Of a stretch of DNA of 64,000 nt, positions 34,379 through 46,300 are shown in pieces. Every line of letters begins with the position of its first letter. Within the stretch, counting starts at the first letter, position 1. The translations under genes and the position numbers were made by a program. The DNA is from Simmondsia chinensis (lineage: Eukaryota; Streptophyta; Magnoliopsida; Caryophyllales; Simmondsiaceae). A model generated the notes under the pieces. The model worked only from the letters and a program-made list of their open reading frames with translations, searched no databases and had not been told where the DNA came from. Location: NCBI GenBank assembly GCA_018398585.1, contig JAGTTD010000011.1, positions 11,265,846 to 11,329,845 on the forward strand, read 5' to 3'.

Positions 34379-37300
34379 CTAATTTTTTCCATTTAATAAT
34401 AAATAATATACAAGGGTATTTATGTCATACCCCATTTGTTGTGGGCATGAATCCGGTTTGTAGGTGATTCGGAAAGGTTTGCCTCTGAATTCAGACAACT
34501 CCTTCCTGATGTCCCAAAAATCAACCTTCTTAAGAGCATATGGAAGTAATCTTGCAATTGGCTCCACATGCTCTAACCTTGATCCCTTTGCTGTTGCGGA
34601 GTACAGAGAATCAAAAACCTCTATCTGCCATTCAGTAAAATGGCTGGCAGCAAGAAACCAATGGTGATCAGTTTGATTGATGGGCATGTATACCCTGTCA
34701 AGGTCATGGCATCGTACCCCATATTTGTCGTCCCCTACAAGAAACTTGATTATCAACGAATCCCAATCATTGAAAGCTGTTTCAATTTTTGTTTCACTGT
34801 TTTGCACGCCAAGGAAAATGGATCGCAACAGAGAAGTAATGATTGTGTTCGAACATGTTGCCCTCATATCAAAATTATTTGGCAATACGTGTTTCTTCTG
34901 CATAATATAATATATTATGACGTCCATTTCCTTCAAAATGATCAATCATATACCATTAGTGACTTAAAGCACACCAACACAACATGATTACACACCATTA
35001 AAACCTAGCATGCACGATGTATGATTGATCATACACCGCTAATTAATTGAAACACATTTACACAAATTAATTTTACACCATTAAAACCTATCATACACGG
35101 TGTATGGTTGATCATACACCATTTATGACATAAAACACCCCAACAGAGAATGATTTCACTCCATTTAAACTAATCATACGTGGTGTATGATTGATCATAC
35201 ACCATTTATGACTTAAAACAGAGCAACAGAGAATGATTTCACACCATTTAAACCAATCATACACGGTGTATGATTGATAATACACCACTAATTACTTGAA
35301 ACACAGCTAGACAAGATCATTTCACACTATTAAAACCTATCATATACGGTGTATGATTGATCATACACCACTAATTACTTGAATTACACCTGTACAAGTT
35401 CATTTCACACCATTAAAACCTATCATACACCACTAATTACTTAAAACACACTTACACAAATTGATTTTACACTACTAAAACTTATCATACACCGTGTATG
35501 ATTGATCATACACTGTGTGTGATTGATTATACACCATAAATTACTTAACACACACTTACACAATTTGATTTTACACCATTAAAACCTATCATACACGGTG
35601 TATGGTTGATCATACACCATTTATGACATAAAACACACCAACAGAGAATGATTTCACACCATTTAAACCAATCATACACCATTTATGACTCAAAACAGAG
35701 CAACAAAGAATGATTTCACACCATTTAAACCAATCGTACACGGTGTATGATTGATAATACACCACGAATTACTTGAAATACAGCTAGACAAGATCATTTC
35801 ACACCATTAAAACCTATCATATACAGTGTATGATTGATCATACACCACTAATTACTTGAATCACACCTGTACAAGTTCATTTCACGCCACTAAAACCCAT
35901 CATACACGGTGTATGGTTGATCATACACCACTAATTACTTAAAAAACACTTACACAAATTGATTTTACGGCATTAAAACCTATCATACATGGTTTATGAT
36001 TGATCATACACCACTTATTACTTGAAACACACCTATACAAGTTGATTTCACACCCTTAAAACCTATCATACATGGTGTATAATTGATCATACACCACTAA
36101 GCAGTTGACATACCAACAAAAAATAATGGGATCCATTTACAGCAATCACACACCAAATGGATCATGATGGGGAACATACCTCAACCGTAAGCCAGATGTC
36201 ATTGTTTTTCAATCGATACCAAAACTGACCCGTACTGGTAGTCAAAACAGTTAAATCCATTCGTTGATCCTCAGGTAACTGGAGGGGAGTCTTCAAATTT
36301 CTATAATATACAATAAGAGGCATGATATATAGGCATCTCATATGAAAGTTGCAATTTGGAAACATTTCCATAGTGATTATCAAAAAGCATAGTGTTATTA
36401 CGCACTCACTTCTTAACCTTTGTGTGGAAACTTTTGTAAAAATCTTCAAACTCTTTTTGTTGTTCTTTGGAGGGAGGTTGGAATGGATCTAAGTCAGAAC
36501 CGGTTTTGGTAGAGAAGCCGTCTTCCTTGACCGTTTGCTCTTACCCTCAGCAGTCTATTCATCACCTTTGTGTTTGGGGTTTGGCTTAGGGTCCCTCCTC
36601 TGGTGTCCCAATTCCCATAATGTCTTGGACAATGTCACCAAGCAAGCATCGTCATCCAAATGTGTTGACATTGGTTGCTTCAAGACATTTTCTTCATCCC
36701 TGGGTTGGCAGAACAAATATCAAAGTGAATGAACTTTAACATGCATGAAAACATACTCACTGAATTGGGACAATAACAAAGATCCATAGTGTCTTACACA
36801 GTATGTGGAGTATAAATAATAATTGCTTGTTGTGGAGTTTCAATAGGGGATGGAGGAGATGAAGGTGATGGAGAATGATGGGGAGTTGTGACATGCGGCA
36901 ATCGTATGAAAGCTCCTGAATTTTAGCCTCATGAGCTTCAAACCTTTGTTCATATGCTTGCAACAGATCCTTTTGCGCTTGAGTAGAGCTTTCATTTAAC
37001 TGGATCTGTTGCTGTTGTTCTTCAAGTTTGCTTTCAAATTGAAGGTTTATTTGCTGCATGCTTTCCATTTATTTCTCCATCACTTAAGTCTCTCAATAAC
37101 CTATAGTATGTCCTTCAAATCGTCATAAAACTGAATTTAACTAATATGATACGTACAAGAACAAATGCAATTGTATAAATACAAAATGAATTGTGAATAC
37201 TGATTGAAATGCCAAATTTGTTGACGTAGTAGATGGTTCATAGTGGGATGTGGGCAAGGGGCGTTGAGTAGCCAACGGTTCTGGATCAAAGTTTGGATCT

Positions 37301-38474
37301 GTTGGCATTGGCCCATCATGAGTTTGAACTCCCACTTCACCATCCTCAGCAATAGGAGTGCCTTGTAGATTAGTTTGCCTGGCTTCCGCACTCGTCAGTC
37401 TAATCGGTTCGGCATTCAATTGCTGATCAAAGAAAGATACATCATATGAACGTTAATAAAAGTACCAAAAGTAATTCTAATGCAATTGATATCAAACGAC
37501 TAATGGTAAAATAGTATCAAAATATTGTATTATTACCTGATCAAACACTATTGACAGTAAAGCGGTATACGAACCCTTTTTGCCCATTTTCCAATTAATG
37601 ATCCGCCCAAGAGACTGATTGCCAATCCTCACCACCCCAACCTTGGCCAGTTCTGGAATGGTTTCCATGACAAATATGGAAACCACATTTAAAACCCGTG
37701 GACAGAGTAGGTCTTTTCCAAACCGTCTTGCTTTTTTGCTACAAAATCTTTGAGTTTCCGCACCAAGAATTTCCGGCTCAAGGATCCCCAAGCAACACTG
37801 CTAAAAGAGTCCACGTCATCCACGAGGGCCAGGATGTTCGGGTCAATGGCTATTCTCTTATGTTTGGCGAACAGTAGACCCTCGACCAAGTAGGCAACAA
37901 CAAGCTTAACCTGGTCCTCCATAATGGAGCAGGTACTGCATGCTTCAAGCAGCTACTGCCTACTCATCTTCCCCCTCATGCCGTACTTGGCAATCAGCCT
38001 GTTGGAACCACCGCGTACATCTTCCACACCGGCATATCTCAAGCCGGTTATAATACAAAATTTCCTCCTCCCGAGGTGCACATTCTTCCCACCAAACAAG
38101 AATGATAACTCATCGGGATTTGGGTTGGCTACCTGGTGGAGAAGGACAGCGTGAATCAGACTATGCCAGAAGCCGACATTAGTCTCACGCAGCTCAAGCA
38201 GATGCCGGACATTGTATTTTGAAAAAAGGGCAAGCTGTAATGCAAAACACTTTTAGTTAATAAGGGATCATAAATGTCATAGTAAAAAGTCAACATAATT
38301 CATATGGATACTGTGTCAAACCTTGGATTCATCGTCCTACAAGATTTCCCTCCGTTACCGCTTTGGTTGATATTCCCATTTGGTTAACCTGTAGGAATTT
38401 CCAGCAACTCCTAGGGAAAATGGAACCAACCTCCACTTCTGATCGGCTCCTCTTGCGTGCCTCAAATGCCATCT
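34379..38474 (-). pseudogene. DUF1985-Ulp1 (C48) protease gene of the MULE, broken
   Basis: Multi-exon minus-strand gene. Proposed exons: ATG 38474 (MAFEARKRSRSEVEVGSIF); about 38232-37537, DUF1985 domain (LALFSKYNVRHLLELRETNV … GRRKFCIITGLRYAG … SFSSVAWGSLSRKF), donor CAG|GTAATA; about 37423-37200 (QLNAEPIRLTSAEARQTN); 37068-36780, Gln/Glu-rich coiled coil; 36520-36179, basic then LPEDQRMDLTVLTT, donor GAG|GTATGT; about 34935-34380, Ulp1 domain (HHWFLAASHFTEWQIEVFDS, then CPQQMGYDIN). Damage: in-frame TAG near 37950 (MSRQ*LLEA) and a frameshift near 37700. His and Asp of the triad are visible, but the expected Asp-Cys-Gly reads Asp-Ile-Asn, so the catalytic Cys is missing. Family members resemble SUMO proteases. 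The role in MULEs is not established. Confidence 0.8.
34936..36170 (-). repeat. Palindromic tandem array D, intronic (minus orientation)
   Basis: About 1.2 kb of the same unit, reverse-complemented relative to arrays A-C (reads 'cattaaaacctatcatacac' then GGTGTATGATTGATCATACA). It fills the intron between the donor at about 36179 and the last Ulp1 exon. Confidence 0.9.
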
Positions 38475-38514
38475 GAAATAAAAGAAAAACATCACAAAAC
38501 CCAATATTAAACCC

Positions 38515-41500
38515 ATGATACACCATTAAAACCAACTATGCACGGTGTATGATTAATCATACACCATTAATGAATTGAAACACACCTAGACAAGCTGATT
38601 TCACACAATTAAAACCTATCATACATGGTGTATGACTAATTATACACCATTGTTTACTTATAACATACCAACACAAGTTGATTTTACACCATTAAAAGTA
38701 ATCATACACGGTGTATGATCAATCACATACCACTGTTTACTTAACACACACTAAAATAAGTTGATTTTACACCATTAAAACCTATCATACACGGTGTATG
38801 ATTAATCATACACCACTGTTTACTTAACACACAGTAACATAATTGATTTTACACTGTTAAAACTTATCGTACATGGTGTATGATTAATCATACACCACTA
38901 ATGACTTAAAACACACTAACACAAGTTGATTTTACACCGTTAAAACCTATCATACACAGTGTATGGTTAAACATACACCACTAACCACTAGAAACACACA
39001 TAAACAAGTTGATTTTATACCATTAAAACCTATCATACACAGTGTATGGTTAAACATACACCACTAACCACTAGAAACACACATAAACAAGTTGATTTCA
39101 TACCATTAAAACCTATCATACATGGTGTACGATTGATCATACACAACTAATTACATAACACACACAAACACAAGTTGATTTTACACCATTAAAACCAATC
39201 ATATACCGTGTATAATTGATCATACACCACTAATTACTTAAAAAACATCTATACAAGTTGGTTTTACACCATTAAAACCAATCATACAAGTTGTATGATT
39301 AATCATACACCACTGTTTACTTAACACACACTAACGTAAGTTGATTTTACACCAATAAAACCAATCATACACGGTGTATGATTAATCATACACCACTGTT
39401 TACTTAACACACACTAACACAAGTTGATTTTACACCATTAAAATCGATCATACATGGTGTATGGTTAAACATACACCACTAATCAGTAGAAAAACACATA
39501 AACTAGTTGGTTTTACACCATTAAAAGCAATCATACACGGTGTATGATTGATCATACACCACTATTTACTTGAAACACACCTAGACAAGTTGGTTTTCCA
39601 CTATTAAGAGCAATCATACACGGTGTATGATTAATCATACACCACTAATGACTTAAAACACACTAACACAAGTTGATTTTACACTATTAAAACCTATCAT
39701 TCACGGTGCATGATTAAACATGCACCACTAATAAGTAGAAATACACATAAACTAGTTGGTTTTACAACAGTAAAAGCAATTATACACGGTGTACGATTGA
39801 TCATACACCATTATTTACTTGTAACACACCTAGACAAGTTGGTTTTACACTATTAAAAGCAATCATATACGGTGTATGATTAATCATATACCACTAATGA
39901 CTTAACACACACTAACACAAGTTGATTTTACACCTTTAAAACCTATCATACACGGTGTATGGTTAAACATACAACACTAATCAGTAGAAACACACATAAA
40001 TTAGTTAGTTTTACACCATTAAAAGCAATCATACACGGTGTATAATTGATCATACACCACTAATTACTTAACACATACTAACACAAGTTGATTTTACACC
40101 GTTAAAACCTATCGCACACGGTGTATGGTTAAACATACACCACTAATCACTAGAAACACACATAAACAAGTTGATTTCACACTATTTAGACCAATCATAC
40201 ATGGTGTATGATTGATCATACACTACTAATGACTTAAAAGACACTAAAATAAGTTGATTTTACACCTTTAAAACCAATCATACAAGGTATATGATTAATC
40301 ATACACCACTGTTTACTTAACACATACTAACATAAGTTGATTTTACACAGTTAAAACTTATCGTACATGGTGTATGGTTAAACATATACCACTAATTACT
40401 AGAAACACACATAAACAAGTTGATTTCATGCAATTTAGGCCACTAATCATACACCACTGTTTACTTAACATACACTAACATAAGTTGATTTTACACAGTT
40501 AAAACCTATCATACATGGTGCATGGTTAAACATACACCACTAATCACTAGAAACACACATAAACAAGTTGATTTCACACCATTTAGACCAATCATATACG
40601 GTGTATGATTGATCATACACCCCTAATGACTTGAAAGACACTAAAACAAGTTGATTTTACACCATTAAAACCAATCATACACTGTGTATGATTAATCATA
40701 CACTGCTGTTTACTTAACACACACTAACATAAGTTGATTTTGCATCATTAAAACCTATCATACACAGTGTATGGTTAAACATACACCACTAATCACTAGA
40801 AACACACATAAGCAAGTTGATTTTATACCATTAAAACCTATCATACACGGTGTATAATACTTAACACAAACAAACACAAGTTGATTTTACACCATTAAAA
40901 CCAATCATACACCATGTATGATTGATCATACACCACTAATTACTTAAAAAACATCTACACAAGTTGGTTTTACACCATTAAATCCAATTATACATGGTGT
41001 ATGATTAATCTACACTATTGTTTACTTAACACACACTAATATAAGTTGATTTTACACCAATAAAACCAATCATACACGGTGTATGATTAATCATACACCA
41101 CTGTTTACTTAACACAGACTAACACAAGTTGATTTTACACCATTCAAACCTATCATACACGGTATATGGTTAAGCATACGCCACTAATCTGTAGAAACAC
41201 ATATAAACTAGTTAGTTTTACACCATTAAAAGCAATCATATACGGTATATGATTGATCATGCACCACTATTTACTTGAAACACACCTAGACAAGTCAGTT
41301 TTACACTATTAAAAGCAATCATACACGGTGTATGATCAATCATACACCACTAATGACTTAAAACACACTAACACAAGTTGATTTTACACCATTAAAACCT
41401 AACATACATGGTGTATGATTAAACATACACCACTAATCAGTAGAAACAAACATAAACTAGCTGGTTTTACAACATTAAAAGCAATCATACACGGGCTTAT

Positions 41501-42210
41501 GATGGATCATACACCACTATTTACTTGAAACACACCTAGACAAGTTGGTTTTACACTATTACAAGCAATCGTACATGGTGTATGATTAATCATACACCAC
41601 TAATGACATAACACACACTAACACAAGTTGATTTTACGCCGTTAAAACCTATCATACACGGTGTATGGTTAAACATACATCACTAATCAGTAGAAACACA
41701 CATAAACTAGTTGGTTTTACACCATTAAAAGCAATCATACACGGTGTATAATTGATCATACACCACTATTTACTTGAAACTCACCTAGACAAGTTAATTT
41801 TACACTATTAAGAGCAATCATACACGCTGTATGATTAATCATACACCACTAATGACTTAAAACACACATAAACAAGTTGATTTCACACCATTTAGACAAA
41901 TCATGAATGGTGTATGATTGATCATACACCACTAATGACTTGAAACACACCAAGAGAAAATGATTTCACACCATTTAAACCAATCATACACGGTGTATGA
42001 TAATGACTTAAAATACACCAGCACAAAATGATAATACACCATTTAGACCAACCATACACGGTGTATGATTGGTTTAAGACCATTAATGACTTGAAACAAC
42101 CAACAAAAATAATATTACACCATTTAAAAACTATTAACACACCAACATCTTGTGATAGTGATCCATTTTCAACACTCACACGCCCTGTATCAACTATCAT
42201 ACACCATTTA
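38515..42210 (-). repeat. Palindromic tandem array E (minus orientation)
   Basis: About 3.7 kb of the reverse-complemented unit between the Ulp1 gene start and the right terminal region. It mirrors array A on the other side. Spacers alternate among several types (for example 'ctagaaacacacataaacaagttgattt' and 'ctgtttacttaacacacactaac'), giving dimer/trimer higher-order periods. Cores with GGTTAAACATACACC, a diverged arm, are common here. Confidence 0.92.
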
Positions 42211-42903
42211 TGCTTTACCGTCAACATCTGCTTTCCACCCCCAAAATCCACACAACGTATAGGCAAATATCAATAAAAACCGATTCAACCACCACACAAA
42301 TACAAAAAATGCAGGGTCAATGAGAAACAATAAAGTAAATCAGCCACGGAATCAAATAAACAAGCCAGTATGGAAACCTCACTCAAAATACACTAACCCT
42401 TACTTACAACCCCAATAACAGCAAAATCCTAAACCCAAAAAAAAGCCCTAAACCCAAAAAAAAAAAACCCTAACCAATACTAGACTAGTGCAACACACGA
42501 AACAATCGCATATACATTTCCCTCAAACAACCCCAACAAACAACCAAGAGAAAACAAACACGCACTAACGAAATCGGTGTTGCCTTTTTGGAAATGGTGA
42601 TTAAACCCTCGATGAACAAGGTGTAGGGACAAAATGCAACGGATGGCGAGGGACGTGACAATGAAAGCAAGGATGAAGTGAGTGAAGACAAGGTCTAATG
42701 GAAGATATGGGAACTCGAAGGTCACAACGGCTTGGAAAACTGGAAGGTTACAACGTGTGGAAAGGAGAGAGACTGTATGAGAAATGGGTGTAAGAGGAGA
42801 GAGAGAGGTGATGCAGAGGAGAGAGAGGTGATGCAGAGGAGAGAAAGAGTGAAAACGGGAGGGAAATAATGGGGGCAAGGTGATAGAGATGTTTTTGCAG
42901 AGG
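42211..42903 (-). other. MULE right leader
   Basis: Non-repetitive sequence between array E and the right terminal repeat. It contains A-rich 'aaaccctaaaccc'-type words at about 42425-42475 and CT/GA-rich sequence. An open stretch at 42480-42917 (-) is compositionally biased and not called. Confidence 0.45.
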
Positions 42904-43061
42904 AGATAGAGTTGCATTAAATGAGGGGAGAGAAGGGTGAGAGAGTGGACGTTGGGGGGTTAAAAGGCAGGAGTAAAATGATCCTAAAGGGTTAGTTTAG
43001 TAAAGTAGGGGTTCAAAATAGATTAAATGGGGAAGTGGGGATCTGTTTGGTACGATTTTTC
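42904..43061 (-). repeat. MULE right terminal inverted repeat
   Basis: The reverse complement begins GAAAAATCGTACCAAACAGA and follows the left repeat to 'tcatttaatgcaa', except that the 17-C run is CCCCACTTCCCC here. It abuts ATTTTAAAC, the probable target duplication. Confidence 0.9.
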
Positions 43062-43334
43062 ATTTTAAACACTATCAAGAAAAAAAAAAAAAAAAAACTC
43101 AAAATAAGTCGGCCCTTGAAAGCTTCCCAATTTTTGTACCTTGATTCTTCTGGCTCTTTTGCCGCTTGCAAAAAAGGAAAAGGGTTTCTCTCTAATCCGC
43201 TCCTATCGAACTTTTCAATTTTATTCATCCCCCCTCCCGATAAAAACCCTAATTTCTGTGTCCGCGCTCTATTTTCCTCGCATCCCCGACTCTTTTCTCT
43301 CTCTCTCTCTCTGCAATAAGTATCGGATTCGCAC
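43062..43334 (+). promoter_or_regulatory. NUP1 5' flank/5' UTR, abutting the MULE
   Basis: Only 273 bp separate the MULE end from the NUP1 ATG. It holds an A-run (43080-43097), and pyrimidine-rich sequence with a CT repeat at about 43293-43313 (a Y-patch-like core-promoter or 5' UTR feature). No TATA box is evident, so part of the original promoter was probably displaced or replaced by the MULE. Confidence 0.5.
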
Positions 43335-46300
43335 ATGGCGACGGCGGGGGACGCAGCGGCGGCTGGCGGTTACGGCGGGAGTGGTGGAGGCGCAGGGGGC
43401 AAGTTCCGTCGTAAGTCATTCAGGAGGCACCATACGACCCCCTATGATCGGCCGCAGACTATGCTGCGAAACATACAGAGGAACGGCGGTTGGCTTTCGA
43501 AGCTTGTGGATCCGGCGTCCAAGCTCATTTCCTCTAGCGCACATATGCTCTTCTCCTCCGTCTTCCGCAAACGCCTTCTCCCTTCTCCTCGTTTCTCTCC
43601 AGGTTCCACCTCATCTCTTTTGATCTTGAAGCGAAATTTTTTTTTTGTTTGGCCATCTGTGATGGATGAGTTTAGCTGTAAACTGGGTTTTGTTTGAGAT
43701 CGTTTTAGGACAAAAATTTTTAGCTAATGTGTACTTTATGCTATGACGTGCCACAGTTCGTTGTTTTTCGCTATGCTTGGAGCCCTGTTGTGATTTAAAA
43801 CATGTTCTGAGAAGTAGATGGCTGAATTTAAAAAAAAAAAAAAAAAATGTTCTATATGGCTTTATTTTTGCGATTTCAAAAGGGGTTTAGGGCTGAAGTA
43901 AAGATGGGGTTCTTCTGGTTGTAATGTAATGTGTGGTTTAGGTGTTTCAGCTGTCACCCTGTGCCGGATATGAAACTGAAATTGTTGGATTTGGATTAGT
44001 GATTGTCCATGTGTTATTAGTAGTAGCACTCCATCTGCAAAAATGGTTATCCTACTTAAGATGATACGATGCTCAAGGAATGATTTTCCCTCTTCTGTTT
44101 TTACCCTTCCTAATACTTTCGATTCACGATCCTAGAAGACCTTCATTAGGCGGGTTCCTGTTGCATTAGCCTGCCTTGTATTTATTTCTTTTTCACAATT
44201 TTGGCTGGGAGTTTCATTTTAGAATGATCAATTGGTGGAATAATAATGATGTTAGATTGATTCATAGCCTATTGATTTAGGAAGCTGATCGTGTATGGTT
44301 TTTGTGCAAGCTAATACTTCAACATTGCTTTTATGTACATCTTCTCGCTATATATGCCCTTGAGTCAACAATGAAGTTGCTGTTTTTTGTACATGTTCTT
44401 TCTCTTGTTTCCTGTATGTTCCTAAGATCATTCATGTTGGTGAAATTTTTTTTTAAATATGCGTGTTTCTTGTTTCTTGTTGCTTTTTCCACCACTAAAT
44501 TGTTACTTCAATGTCTCACACTGGTTTCTTCTGGAATCAGGTGAAATTATAGAGTCAAGAGATGAGCATCTAGAGACGGTGTCTATTGTAAGAGCCCAAA
44601 AATTCTTCTGCTATTTATGAGCAACAATTGGATGTTGCCCCCTTTTTCATTTGTTCAGAGTTATCCTAATTTCTTTTGTGTTGTCACTAATTTTTCTACA
44701 AGTTTGTAAATGACTATGACGAGCTCGCTTGACAGCATTTTTTGTTAAAATACCATTTCAAAGGTAATTAGTTAATTAATTATGAGGTTGATTGAGCTTT
44801 TTATGTAAGTATTTAAGCAGCTTTATTTATTATTACTGTTCTTTTGTTTTGTCTTTTTTTTTTTTTTTTTTTTGCATCATGGTAATTTAGATTTGAGAAT
44901 ATGGTTATTTTTCAATTTTGATAAGAAAGAAGTTGTTTTCTTTATCCTGCCATTCTTGCATTCATTCTAGAGTCATGTGATAGGATGGGCAACTGATGCA
45001 AATTTTCTGTTATGTGTGAGCATCACATTGTTGGTTGTCGCTATCATTGGATTCTTTTAGAACTCAACAAGTTCCACTTAGTCTACAAGGGCTTGTTGTT
45101 TCAAAGCTCCACGCGTGTTGCATGATCTCTTGCTTAGTTTGTTTAATCATACATTTCAATCTATACTTGGACGCATAATTTGACTTTATAAATTGTTTTT
45201 CAGTTCTATTTGTCGCACTATAGGCTATGACTTGAGTGAGCATTACCAACCCTCTCTATGTTTAGTTTGATCATATTTCTTTTCATAAGAAGGAGCGGGA
45301 GTAGGAAACAAGCTATTGTATAGAAGTTTCCAAGTTAGGAGGAATGTGGAGGGAGCATTTGTGTTACAATATATTAGATATATATAGGAACTAATGAAAT
45401 ATCGTTAATTGAACCTATAAAGCACAACATATTATGACAATGTCAATACTAATTTGTACAACAACAACAACAGCCACCCAGTGCCTCAGAGGCTCCCGCC
45501 AACGTCAATACTAAATTGTCACTAAGAAAATTGAATACTTCAGTAAATGAGATCAAGATGTTAAGCCCAATATATTGAAATGATTCAGCCATTGTTTGAT
45601 TTGAGTGGTGTAACTAGCCAACTCATTTGATGAGTCCTTTCTTGTCAAAATGATTCAACTACTGTTTGAATCAAGTTTCCCTTTTGCTTGATATATGTTT
45701 TAAAGTTTAAACCCGAATCCGACTTTGAAACATTGAATTGAATTTCTGAGCATGAAATGTTAGAGTTAGGAGTTCTTCCAATTATGCTCCTTATTCCCTT
45801 TTTTGGTTATGTGCACATCAATTTGTGCACCCAGTTTACCAATTGACCGGATGCATGGTTCTTGTCTTATGCCAAGATTTATGGCCTAATTGCAAGCTCA
45901 AGGTTTGCTTGTAGTTACATATATATGGCCTGATGTTGTCGTCTCAAAGAATCGGTAATAATTTCTCCAATTGAAGGATGTGCTGGTGTACCAGCCAAGA
46001 AGATTTGAGGAATTGGGTGCTAAATTTTGGAGACTCGTGTTAATGTGTTCTGTTATGAAGTATGGAAATAATGGCTGAGACTGTAGTTTTTTTGTGGAGA
46101 AGATTCATGAATTAGCCTGTAATTTGCGAAGATGGAAAATTTGAAATATTCTTTGAGATAGGAGTGGTGATTTATCTGTTTCGTGGTTGCATTATTGATG
46201 GTTTATCGTGTTTGGTGATGGTATCAACCAACCCTCTGGTTTATGATAGTAAGGATTGTACCTCTGAACAGCTTTTCTTAATGTTTTATTTGGAGGGGGA

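Larger units (their letters stand above)
19995..43061. mobile_element. Giant Mutator-like element (Kaonashi-type MULE with Ulp1 gene), 23 kb
   Basis: Bounded by inverted terminal repeats of about 160 bp (19995-20157 and 42904-43061) and by 9-bp flanks ATTTTAAAA (19986-19994) and ATTTTAAAC (43062-43070), an 8/9 target duplication of the length Mutator elements make. Contents: transposase 3' exons (+, 26309-27608); a DUF1985-Ulp1 protease gene (-, 38474-34379); and five blocks of an ~83-bp palindromic tandem repeat, about 16 kb in total. Transposase plus Ulp1-like gene is the known arrangement of KI-type MULEs. Size and repeat load are far beyond the usual few kb to 10+ kb. Confidence 0.88.

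Noticed and set aside
20540..42210. Regular palindromic repeats with unique-looking spacers, superficially like a CRISPR array
   Set aside because: Spacers are homologous to one another and repeat together with the core as an ~83-bp unit. The context is a eukaryotic transposon with spliced genes, and no cas gene is present.
42480..42917. 145-codon open frame (-) near the MULE right end
   Set aside because: Leu/Ser/Pro/His-rich translation of CT-rich sequence running into the terminal repeat; no family resemblance.
43035..43623. Overlapping open frames on both strands around the NUP1 start
   Set aside because: Shadows of exon 1 (43335-43602) in other frames. The NUP1 frame carries the conserved TPYDRP and GGWLSKLVDP words.
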